From an uncultured Campylobacter sp. (GTDB taxonomy: Bacteria > Campylobacterota > Campylobacteria > Campylobacterales > Campylobacteraceae): a stretch of 6,923 nucleotides of DNA. Below, piece after piece: positions 1 to 5,428 of the stretch. The notes below the pieces were generated by a model. It searched no databases. It saw only the letters and a program-made list of their open reading frames with translations, and was not told the DNA's origin. Numbering within the stretch: position 1 is the first letter of the stretch; each line of letters begins with the position of its first letter. Made by a program: the position numbers and the translations under genes. The stretch is from positions 1 to 6,923 of the forward strand of contig NZ_CALIBF010000066.1 of the NCBI RefSeq assembly GCF_938045465.1. Direction: 5' to 3'.

Positions 1-541
1 GGTTCATGCTGGACAATTCCATCACCGAGGTGCGAATCTCCGCAGCGCCGAAGCTTGCTTCATAAATAAAACCCGATTTTTTTAAAAAATGTTCAAATTT
101 AGCCACCGCCGCAAACGGCACGAAAAATATGCACTTCTTACGCAGCACGAATTCCACTAGCTCTGCGGCATCCGCAGCGGCGTCTATCGCGGCATTTGCG
201 CTACTAGCGTATGCGCGCACGAGCCCGCCAGTACCTAGCTTGATGCCGCCGAAGTAGCGCACCACGAACACCGCGGCGTTAATCAATTCGGCGCCGCGAA
301 GTGCGTTTAGACACGGCGCGCCCGCGGTCGATTTGGGCTCGCCGTCGTCGCTTGAGTTTTCTACGATCTGCCCGGGCTCACCCAGCGCGCGATACGCCCA
401 GACGATATGCCGCGCCTTGGGGTGTTGCTGCCACAACTGCGCACGCAGCGCCTCAAAGCTCGCTAGCGGCGCGAGATAGGCGATGAAACTTGATTTTTTG
501 ATCTCTTGTGCGGCGCTGATCTCTTTTTCAATCGTTTTCAA
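1..541 (-). CDS. yigZ: YigZ/IMPACT family protein (3' end cut by window edge)
   Basis: Leftward gene read for 180 codons from a TTG start; the C-terminus lies beyond base 1. The N-terminal IMPACT domain is clear: DDGEPKSTAG at residues 65-74 and RYFGGIKLGTGGLVRAY at 95-111 are its signature blocks. The region from about residue 130 should be the start of the small ferredoxin-like DUF1949 domain. E. coli YigZ has about 204 residues, so only some 20-25 are probably missing. The TTG at 541 is preferred because AAGGA (551-547) lies 5 bases upstream, an in-frame TAA lies further upstream, and no ATG or GTG falls between them. The family is related to eukaryotic IMPACT, a translation/GCN2 regulator; the bacterial role is poorly defined, so no reaction is assigned. 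Transcription probably starts from the promoter at 574-602, divergent from galU. Confidence 0.93.
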   Translation of the reverse strand, partial: MKTIEKEISAAQEIKKSSFIAYLAPLASFEALRAQLWQQHPKARHIVWAYRALGEPGQIVENSSDDGEPKSTAGAPCLNALRGAELINAAVFVVRYFGGIKLGTGGLVRAYASSANAAIDAAADAAELVEFVLRKKCIFFVPFAAVAKFEHFLKKSGFIYEASFGAAEIRTSVMELSSMN

Positions 542-573
542 GGCTTTCCTTTGCGGAATTTTATCTTTTTTGC

Positions 574-602
574 ATTATAATAAAAGTTCAAAAAAAGATC
601 AA
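574..602 (-). promoter_or_regulatory. Sigma70-type promoter for yigZ
   Basis: On the minus strand TATAAT (579-574) matches the -10 consensus fully. TTGATC (602-597), a four-of-six match to the -35 box, lies exactly 17 bases upstream. The spacer is T-rich, with a run of seven T, as is common in Campylobacter promoters. The start of transcription would fall near 567, leaving about 26 untranslated bases before the TTG at 541. The -35 box lies next to and partly inside the galU ribosome-binding region on the other strand. Confidence 0.65.
576..581 (+). promoter_or_regulatory. -10 box for galU-pgi
   Basis: TATAAT on the plus strand, sharing four bases with the -10 box of yigZ on the opposite strand (the word ATTATAAT covers both). 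No good -35 is seen; TTGCGG at 551-556 is a weak candidate with a long 19-base spacer. Transcription would start near 588, giving a leader of about 24 bases. Because the boxes overlap, the two polymerases could not occupy both promoters at once. Confidence 0.55.
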
Positions 603-611
603 AGGAGCTTC

Positions 612-1448
612 ATGATCCAGACTTGTTTATTTCCCGCGGCGGGCTACGGCACGCGCTTTTTGCCCGCGACCAAATCGCTACCTAAAGAGATGCTTCCGAT
701 CCTTACCAAACCGCTCATTCACTACGGCGTGGACGAGGCGCTGGAAGCAGGCATGGATAATATGGCGTTCGTCACGGGTCGCGGCAAACGCGCGCTGGAG
801 GATTATTTTGACCGCAGCTACGAGCTGGAGGATCAAATTTCAGGCAGCAGCAAGGAGTATCTGCTCGACGAGATTAGGGCGCTTATGAAGCGCTGCACCT
901 TCTCTTTTACGCGCCAAGAGCAGATGAAGGGGCTCGGCAACGCGATTTATACGGGTAAAATTTTAATCCGCGACGAGCCTTTCGGCGTGGTGCTCGCAGA
1001 CGATCTGTGCGTGAACGAAAACGGCGAGGGCGTGCTTGCGCAGATGGTTAAAATTTACGAAAAATACCGTTGCAGCGTCGTTGCGGTAATGGAGGTGCCG
1101 CCGCAGGACGTAAACAAATACGGCATCATCGCAGGAAAGAGCATCAGCGACGATCTAATAATGGTCTCGGATATGATTGAAAAGCCCGAGCCCGGCGAGG
1201 CTCCGTCGAGCTTAGCCATCATCGGGCGCTATATCCTAACGCCTAATATTTTCGATCTCATCGAGCAGACGGCGCCGGGTAAAAACGGCGAAGTACAGAT
1301 CACCGACGCGCTTTTGAAGCAGGCTCAAAACGGCGTGGTGATCGCGTATAAATTTAAAGGCACTCGCTTCGACTGCGGCTCGGTAAAAGGCTACGTGGAG
1401 GCGATCAAATATTTCTACGAGCGAGAATTCGGCGATGGTAAAAAATGA
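612..1448 (+). CDS. galU: UTP-glucose-1-phosphate uridylyltransferase
   Basis: Cytoplasmic enzyme making UDP-glucose and pyrophosphate from UTP and glucose 1-phosphate, feeding surface-glycan synthesis. The product has 278 residues, normal for bacterial GalU. Visible motifs: nucleotide-binding loop LFPAAGYGTRFLPATK (6-21) followed by PKEML (24-28); QEQMKGLGNAI (102-112); the metal/nucleotide-binding ADD at 129-131; the EKP block at 190-192; IGRYILTP (204-211); and FDCGS (243-247). The start is ATG 612, with AAAGGAG at 601-607 just upstream. The frame stays open upstream to 483, but that stretch lies in the divergent promoters and antisense to yigZ. In GLGNA the residue at 110 is Asn, whereas E. 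coli and H. pylori GalU have His (GLGHA) as I recall. The stop overlaps the pgi start by 14 bases, so the two are co-transcribed and probably translationally coupled. Confidence 0.96.
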   Translation: MIQTCLFPAAGYGTRFLPATKSLPKEMLPILTKPLIHYGVDEALEAGMDNMAFVTGRGKRALEDYFDRSYELEDQISGSSKEYLLDEIRALMKRCTFSFTRQEQMKGLGNAIYTGKILIRDEPFGVVLADDLCVNENGEGVLAQMVKIYEKYRCSVVAVMEVPPQDVNKYGIIAGKSISDDLIMVSDMIEKPEPGEAPSSLAIIGRYILTPNIFDLIEQTAPGKNGEVQITDALLKQAQNGVVIAYKFKGTRFDCGSVKGYVEAIKYFYEREFGDGKK

Positions 1449-2697
1449 GCTGTTTTTCCCGCCGGCAAAAGAGGGCGCGCTAGAAGAGGTAGCGGCAAAG
1501 ATCCGCGCCGAATACGAAAGTGGCGAGATAGGCTACTACCGCCTACCGCAGCAAGGCGCGGACGTAATAGCGCGGGCGCAGGAATTTTTTAGCGCACGAA
1601 GCTACGACGGGGGCGTGCTTTTGGGCATCGGCGGCTCTAGCGTAGGCGTGCGGGCGCTTTATGAGATGCTGCGTCCGCGCGTAAGAAAGAATTTGCGCTT
1701 TGAAATTTTGGATAATTTAGACGCGCTTAGTGTGCGTCGCGCGCTTGAAGGGTTAAATTTCGCTCGCACGATTTTCATAGTATCCTCCAAATCGGGCAGC
1801 ACGATCGAGACAATCTCGCTTTTTAAGGTCGTTTTGCAGCGTTTTGGAATTTCAAATTTAAAGACGCTAGCAAAAAATTTCATCTTTATCACCGATGCGG
1901 GCTCGCCGCTTGATATCTTCGCGCGTGAGCACGGTGCCTGCGTGATAAATATGCCTGCTAACGTAGGCGGTCGTTTTAGCGTGTTAAGTGCAGTAGGGCT
2001 AGTGCCCGCAGTTGGGCTAGGTCTTGATGCAAGCGCGATGCTGCGCGGAGCTGCCGCCGCAAAAGAGCGGTATCTGGATGAAATTTTAGCAGGCGATCCC
2101 GCTAAAATCGCGGAGAATAAAATTCTACGAAAAGCCCATCACTACGCCACGCACAAAAGTGCGAAAATCAACGTCCTTTTTAGCTATGGCGACGCGCTGC
2201 GCGCATTGGGCGAGTGGTACGTGCAGCTCTGGGCGGAAAGCCTAGGTAAAAAGATCGGCTTTAGACGCGAGGGGCTTACTCCTGTTGGGCTTGTAGGCTC
2301 GCGCGATCAGCACAGCTTCCTTCAGCTCATAATGGACGGCGTAAAGGATAAGACCGTGACTTTCTTAAAGCTCACGGACAACGGCACTGCGGACGCGGTG
2401 CCTGGTATCAGTCTGCAAGGTCTTGAGGGCTGTGACTTCGTAAATGGCATGCGACTGGACGAGGTGCTAAATCTTCAGTGCGATGCTACGCTGCAAGCCG
2501 TGCTAAACGAGGGTATCAGCGTCGATCTAATCGAGGTTTCGCGGCTGTGCGAACAGAGCGTGGGCGAGCTATTTTACTACTTCGAGCTGCTAACCAGCGC
2601 TACTGGAGCGATACTGGGCGTCAGCACTTACGATCAGCCGGGTGTCGAGGTAGGCAAGAGAATTTTAAAATCGCTAGTTTTGAAATCGCGGGATTAG
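1435..2697 (+). CDS. pgi: Glucose-6-phosphate isomerase
   Basis: Interconverts glucose 6-phosphate and fructose 6-phosphate in the cytoplasm. The 420-residue product is of the short form found in epsilonproteobacteria, unlike the roughly 549-residue E. coli enzyme. It has two sugar-isomerase (SIS) domains: GIGGSSVG (64-71) and the phosphate-binding SKSGSTIET (118-126), then NVGGRFS (176-182), which fits PGI signature 1, and YDQPGVEVGK (399-408), which fits signature 2. Likely catalytic residues by comparison with the family are R180, E268 (in AESLGK), H303 (in DQHSF) and K408. The ATG lies inside the 3' end of galU with only a weak ribosome-binding sequence, so translation probably depends on galU. 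In many Campylobacter glycolysis is incomplete and Pgi works mainly in gluconeogenesis, supplying glucose 6-phosphate; with GalU this gives a path to UDP-glucose (phosphoglucomutase is not in the window). Confidence 0.97.
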   Translation: MVKNELFFPPAKEGALEEVAAKIRAEYESGEIGYYRLPQQGADVIARAQEFFSARSYDGGVLLGIGGSSVGVRALYEMLRPRVRKNLRFEILDNLDALSVRRALEGLNFARTIFIVSSKSGSTIETISLFKVVLQRFGISNLKTLAKNFIFITDAGSPLDIFAREHGACVINMPANVGGRFSVLSAVGLVPAVGLGLDASAMLRGAAAAKERYLDEILAGDPAKIAENKILRKAHHYATHKSAKINVLFSYGDALRALGEWYVQLWAESLGKKIGFRREGLTPVGLVGSRDQHSFLQLIMDGVKDKTVTFLKLTDNGTADAVPGISLQGLEGCDFVNGMRLDEVLNLQCDATLQAVLNEGISVDLIEVSRLCEQSVGELFYYFELLTSATGAILGVSTYDQPGVEVGKRILKSLVLKSRD

Positions 2698-2809
2698 AAT
2701 TTGCGGCGCTAGCTAGACGGAATTTCGTCGGGTCAAATTTTACTAAAGTCAGACTCTACTCGCGCTCCATTTTTACTTAGGCTAAATTTTAGAATTTTAA
2801 AATTTACGC

Positions 2810-2829
2810 CGCGAAATTTTGATTTCGCG
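2810..2829 (+). terminator. Possible stem-loop terminator after pgi
   Basis: Perfect 8-bp stem CGCGAAAT/ATTTCGCG with a TTTG loop, about 110 bases after the pgi stop. It lacks the T-run expected after a standard intrinsic terminator, so it may be a processing or pausing hairpin rather than a true terminator. Confidence 0.25.
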
Positions 2830-2849
2830 CTATGAGCATTTGGAATTTT

Positions 2850-2909
2850 GTCGCAAAATTTCACGGCAGAATTCCAAGATTGCACCGCGAGGCGTAAAAA
2901 TTTTGCGAC
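2850..2909. repeat. 12-bp perfect inverted repeat in the leader of the VOC gene
   Basis: GTCGCAAAATTT (2850-2861) is the exact reverse complement of AAATTTTGCGAC (2898-2909), with 36 bases between. The left arm also takes part in a short local hairpin (2844-2850 with 2854-2860), and the neighbouring 2840-2847 can pair with 2870-2877. The structure ends 13 bases before the VOC ribosome-binding site. Confidence 0.5.
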
Positions 2910-2932
2910 TTGCAAGCGCACAGGGAGATGAA

Positions 2933-3325
2933 ATGAAAATCAAAGGGATCGATCACTTCGTCCTAGTTACGGAGGATCTGCAAAAATGCGTGGAATTTTA
3001 CGAAGGGATTTTGGGCTTAGAGCATGTTTGCGAGGGCGGCAAACACAGCCTGCGTTTCGGCTCCTCAAAGATCAATATCCACACCCGCGCGGGCGAGTTT
3101 GCGCCGTTTGCAGCGCGTCCTAGCGCAGGCTCGGCGGACTTTTGCCTCATCTGCGAGGGGCAAAGCGCGCAGCAGCTCAAAACGGAGCTTGAAAGCAAAG
3201 GGGTGCAAATAGAGCTTGGCGTCGTGCCTCGCACGGGCGCGCGCGGCGCTATGCAAAGTATCTATCTGCGCGATCCTGACGGCAATCTCGTAGAGCTCGG
3301 CGTATATGAAAGCGGCAATGATTAG
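2933..3325 (+). CDS. VOC-superfamily (glyoxalase/dioxygenase fold) protein, GLOD5-like
   Basis: A 130-residue cytoplasmic protein with two beta-alpha-beta-beta-beta modules typical of the vicinal oxygen chelate fold. Module one starts IDHFVLVTEDLQKCVEFYEG and includes LRFGSSKINIH (40-50). Module two runs from SADFCLIC to YLRDPDGNLVELG (111-123). Likely metal ligands are H8, H50 and E121, with D69 at the place of the fourth. The order KINIH, then ARPSAGSADFC, then PRTGARG resembles the group labelled GLOD5 or 'VOC family virulence protein'; its substrate is unknown, so no reaction is assigned. The start at ATG 2933 is preferred to the in-frame ATG at 2819 because AGGGAG (2922-2927) lies 5 bases upstream, domain homology begins at residue 5, and the extra 38 residues would come from the palindromic spacer. 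It probably has its own promoter, but none is clear. Confidence 0.9.
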   Translation: MKIKGIDHFVLVTEDLQKCVEFYEGILGLEHVCEGGKHSLRFGSSKINIHTRAGEFAPFAARPSAGSADFCLICEGQSAQQLKTELESKGVQIELGVVPRTGARGAMQSIYLRDPDGNLVELGVYESGND

Positions 3326-3329
3326 AGCG

Positions 3330-3371
3330 TAAATTTTAAAGGCAAAATTTCAAGCGGAGCTTTAAAATTTA
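3330..3371. terminator. 12-bp inverted repeat between convergent genes, likely two-way terminator
   Basis: TAAATTTTAAAG (3330-3341) is the exact reverse complement of CTTTAAAATTTA (3360-3371), with an 18-base loop. It starts 4 bases after the VOC stop and lies between that gene and the leftward gene ending at 3487, where terminators for both directions are expected. The stem is nearly all A:T with one G:C pair closing the loop, and the T-rich stretch after it is short, so strength is uncertain. The remaining bases to 3486 are AT-rich and show nothing else. Confidence 0.45.
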
Positions 3372-3486
3372 AATTTTCTAAATTCTATCTTTCATTAAAG
3401 ATCGATATTCTGCGGATTAAATTGCTTATCCCGCGGTACGCTAATTATGTATCGTTTATATATTTTTGAAACCTTATCTTTTGTTT

Positions 3487-4203
3487 TTAGAATTTCATAA
3501 ATTTGTTCATTTTATTCACTATTATTTTTGCGATATCATAAGGCGGTTTCCAAAATAAATATCTCTCTGCAATATCTATATTTAGCGTATCCAAGAAATA
3601 TTTTTGCAGCTCGCCAAGCTCATTTTTACTATTGATCGTAAATACTTCTGAATCGAAACCGTTGCATATCAGCAATTTATCACAAAGTAAGAACCTAGCC
3701 GTTTTCTCAAACAGAATATAGTAGACAAATTTAATAATAGGCATCAATAATAAGCCCATAATTATAAAAATAACTACATAAAATCCGGAGCTGTATAATG
3801 ACACGACGATCATTATGAATAAAACCAAAATACAAAATTTGATTCTTACATCAAATGGCGCAAAATTGGGAATCATATAAGCATATCTGTAAACGGAGAT
3901 ATTTTTTAATGCCATCTCTTTTTCACATCTGGTTTTATTTTTAAATTCTATTTTGTCCTTCATAAAAGTTATCGTTTTTTTGCTATTTATAAAACTCGCC
4001 GCGTATATAAAGAAAAAGGCAGTGCCATAACCTAGCAATATTTTCATATAAAACCTAAATTTATATTCGCCGCCAAAATTCTGTATCAAAGAACAAATTA
4101 ATAAAATTCCAAGAGCTATCAGCCAAAACAGATCATCTAGCTTTTTTATAACTATCGGATATTTGTCGTAATCTCTGGCTTTTTGTTTATTATAATTTTC
4201 CAT
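3487..4203 (-). CDS. Four-helix membrane protein with KARDYDK motif, paralogue of the next gene upstream
   Basis: I do not recognise a named family. The 238-residue product has two hydrophobic hairpins, at about 24-41/54-73 and 122-138/140-165, separated by a hydrophilic stretch, and a C-terminal soluble tail of about 70 residues. It is clearly related to the 333-residue product upstream: KARDYDKYPIVIK (8-20) matches KARDYDKEPIAIK there, both have an I-x-F-x(4)-I-x-F stretch with RCE after the second helix, and both end in a YFL...YLF region. The start ATG 4203 has GAGGGG (4218-4213) at a slightly long 9-base spacing. The gene is very AT-rich compared with galU-pgi (13 of 60 G+C at 3721-3780 against 35 of 60 at 1261-1320), suggesting separate acquisition. 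A better-placed start signal belongs to the short ORF at 4220-4312 in another frame, so the natural N-terminus is not certain. Confidence 0.8.
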   Translation of the reverse strand: MENYNKQKARDYDKYPIVIKKLDDLFWLIALGILLICSLIQNFGGEYKFRFYMKILLGYGTAFFFIYAASFINSKKTITFMKDKIEFKNKTRCEKEMALKNISVYRYAYMIPNFAPFDVRIKFCILVLFIMIVVSLYSSGFYVVIFIIMGLLLMPIIKFVYYILFEKTARFLLCDKLLICNGFDSEVFTINSKNELGELQKYFLDTLNIDIAERYLFWKPPYDIAKIIVNKMNKFMKF

Positions 4204-4219
4204 TATTTCAAGCCCCTCT

Positions 4220-4312
4220 TTAAAAATAGATATAAATTTGTAATAGCTTAATCGACAAAAGACTTTTATATACGTTGCCTGACTCTTTCTTCGCGACCTC
4301 TTCCCTCGTCAT
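4220..4312 (-). CDS. 30-residue ORF between the two membrane paralogues (leader peptide or detached N-terminus)
   Basis: ATG at 4312 is preceded by a perfect AGGAGG (4323-4318) at 5-base spacing, the best ribosome-binding site in the right half of the window. The ORF begins 13 bases after the stop of the 333-residue gene and ends 16 bases before the ATG of the 238-residue gene. The peptide begins MTREEVAKKESGNVYKSLLS and ends IKLLQIYIYF, so it has a charged N-terminus and a hydrophobic end. The reading frame of the 238-residue gene stays open back to a TGA overlapping this ATG. Loss of one base in the run of five (4222-4226) would remove the stop and join the two into about 274 residues. It may be a coupling leader, or the original start of the membrane gene after a frameshift. 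Confidence 0.5.
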   Translation of the reverse strand: MTREEVAKKESGNVYKSLLSIKLLQIYIYF

Positions 4313-4325
4313 TTTATCCTCCTAG

Positions 4326-5327
4326 TTAGATAAACAAATAATCTTTCTTAACGTTATTTATGTTTACGCTTTTTCGTAAAAAATATTCTTTAATTTCATC
4401 ATAAATTTTTTGATTATAGAGATAAACGAGATAATATCTTGGATAAACGGGTTTGTTCCTAAACCATCTGCCATATGAGGGGCGTGCGATCCTAATAAAC
4501 GGCAGAGCCCTAAACCCTTTTAAATTCCTATTTACAAACAGATAAAGTATAAAATTTAATAAAAACCCGAATAAATATGTAAAGGATACCGCTATAAAAA
4601 ATATATTCCACCATGTTACGCACATAAAAATAGCGATAAAGTACAAAAATATCTTTTCAGATTTTCCTATCTCATATGAACTTGCCAAAATTCCGATAGA
4701 GAAATTTAAAGATAAGGCGTTTTCGTCAATTTCACAGCGTTTTTCAACCAAGCCGTCGCTAATGAATTGTATATATTTGTTTGTGAATTTTATCTCTTGT
4801 CTAGGGTGGGTTATGGTAAATATAGATATTATAACCGTAGATAGTAAAATAATGAATAAAATAGCAAAATACTGAACTATGTCAATATCATCATGATTTA
4901 TAAAATCTATAATCAAAAATGCATGTAGCGTAGAGATAGGCAATAATAGGACTAAAAACGAATATACAAAAAATTTTTCATAATTTTTGATTGCTATCGG
5001 CTCTTTGTCGTAATCTCTAGCTTTGGGATTATGCTGCAAAAAGCCGCTATCATCCGAGATAGAATTTTGCGGCTCTGCGTTGTTTACACGGGCGGAATTC
5101 CGATCCGCTTCGGCTTTTAAATTTAAAGCGCCAGGATCGGAATTTAGGGTTTCAGAATTTGAAGCTTCGAAATTTGAAACTTCAAAATTAGAGTCTTCGG
5201 AATTCTGGATTTCAGAATTCGGGACTTTAAAATTTTCGCCGTTAGAATTTTGTTCCAAGCCCCGCTTCGGCTCTTGATGCCGCTTTTGTAGTAGCTTTCT
5301 TAATTCCTCAAGCCTGCTTTGATCCAT
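4326..5327 (-). CDS. Four-helix membrane protein with pentapeptide-repeat N-terminus
   Basis: Unrecognised family; 333 residues. Parts in order: a charged N-terminal segment (1-31, with RLEELRKLLQKRHQ); seven five-residue repeats of type N-S/F-E-x-x (32-66); a polar linker; the KARDYDKEPIAIK motif (103-115) just before the first helix; helices at about 119-140 and 151-172; a loop containing IKFTNKYIQF and RCE; helices at about 215-234 and 236-255; and a basic, aromatic-rich C-terminal tail of about 78 residues. The extended cytoplasmic N-terminus is absent from the 238-residue paralogue downstream. ATG 5327 has AAAGG (AAAGGCGGCAA before the ATG), only a moderate site, and an in-frame TAA lies 12 bases upstream, so no longer start is possible in this frame. 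The membrane half is markedly AT-rich; the repeat half is less so. A short ORF with a stronger site (5308-5358) overlaps the start. Confidence 0.8.
   Translation of the reverse strand: MDQSRLEELRKLLQKRHQEPKRGLEQNSNGENFKVPNSEIQNSEDSNFEVSNFEASNSETLNSDPGALNLKAEADRNSARVNNAEPQNSISDDSGFLQHNPKARDYDKEPIAIKNYEKFFVYSFLVLLLPISTLHAFLIIDFINHDDIDIVQYFAILFIILLSTVIISIFTITHPRQEIKFTNKYIQFISDGLVEKRCEIDENALSLNFSIGILASSYEIGKSEKIFLYFIAIFMCVTWWNIFFIAVSFTYLFGFLLNFILYLFVNRNLKGFRALPFIRIARPSYGRWFRNKPVYPRYYLVYLYNQKIYDEIKEYFLRKSVNINNVKKDYLFI
5130..5234 (-). repeat. Seven 15-base in-frame repeats encoding N-[S/F]-E-x-x
   Basis: In the coding direction each unit starts AAT-TYx-GAA. The peptide units are NFKVP, NSEIQ, NSEDS, NFEVS, NFEAS, NSETL and NSDPG (residues 32-66). 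Copies are degenerate but the 15-base period is exact. The opposite strand is also open through this block, which is a by-product of the repeat and not a second gene. Confidence 0.85.
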
Positions 5328-5358
5328 TTGCCGCCTTTAAATTTGATGGATGCGCCAT
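5308..5358 (-). CDS. 16-residue ORF overlapping the start of the 333-residue membrane gene
   Basis: ATG 5358 has GGAGG (5369-5365) at 6-base spacing, better than the site of the large gene. It reads MAHPSNLKAANGSKQA and stops at 5308, 20 bases inside the 333-residue gene, whose ATG is at 5327 in another frame. The layout would allow ribosomes stopping at 5308 to restart at 5327. The start context GGAGG-TATAAAATG-GCG closely resembles GGAGG-ATAAAATG-ACG of the short ORF before the downstream paralogue. Coding status is uncertain because the ORF is so short. Confidence 0.4.
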   Translation of the reverse strand: MAHPSNLKAANGSKQA

Positions 5359-5428
5359 TTTATACCTCCACTACTTAAAGCTCATTAAATTTTACCGCTC
5401 GCCCGCTGCGCGCCGTTTGATCAAAAAT

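Larger units (their letters stand above)
2698..2932. other. Noncoding interval rich in AT palindromes between pgi and the VOC gene
   Basis: No convincing gene is seen on either strand in these 235 bases. The interval holds at least four perfect inverted repeats: 2783-2791 with 2798-2806 (9 bp, 6-base loop); 2810-2817 with 2822-2829 (CGCGAAAT/ATTTCGCG, 4-base loop); 2840-2847 with 2870-2877 (TTGGAATT/AATTCCAA); and 2850-2861 with 2898-2909 (12 bp). The first two follow pgi and could help end its transcript, although neither is followed by a U-run. The last two, plus a short hairpin at 2844-2860, cannot all form together. Confidence 0.6.

Noticed and set aside
301..486. 61-residue plus-strand frame opposite yigZ
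   Set aside because: Arg/Ala-rich antisense shadow of a well-supported gene.
483..611. 43-residue N-terminal extension of galU from an upstream in-frame ATG
   Set aside because: It lies over the yigZ 5' end and both promoters; the family starts at MIQTCLFPAAGYG, and AAAGGAG precedes ATG 612.
2733..2921. 62-residue open frame on the minus strand in the pgi-VOC spacer
   Set aside because: AT-palindromic DNA gives such frames by chance; no start signal or recognisable domain.
2819..2932. 38-residue extension of the VOC protein from an upstream in-frame ATG
   Set aside because: No ribosome-binding site there, the sequence comes from the palindromic spacer, and the VOC domain begins right after the internal ATG 2933.
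5130..5234. Possible CRISPR array
   Set aside because: Repeats are 15 bases, in frame, degenerate and without spacers.
5023..5277. 84-residue plus-strand frame opposite the pentapeptide repeat
   Set aside because: A by-product of the 15-base repeat period being open on both strands; no start signal.
3487..5327. Mobile element carrying the AT-rich membrane genes
   Set aside because: No transposase, integrase, terminal inverted repeats, target duplication or tRNA attachment site is visible; only composition differs.
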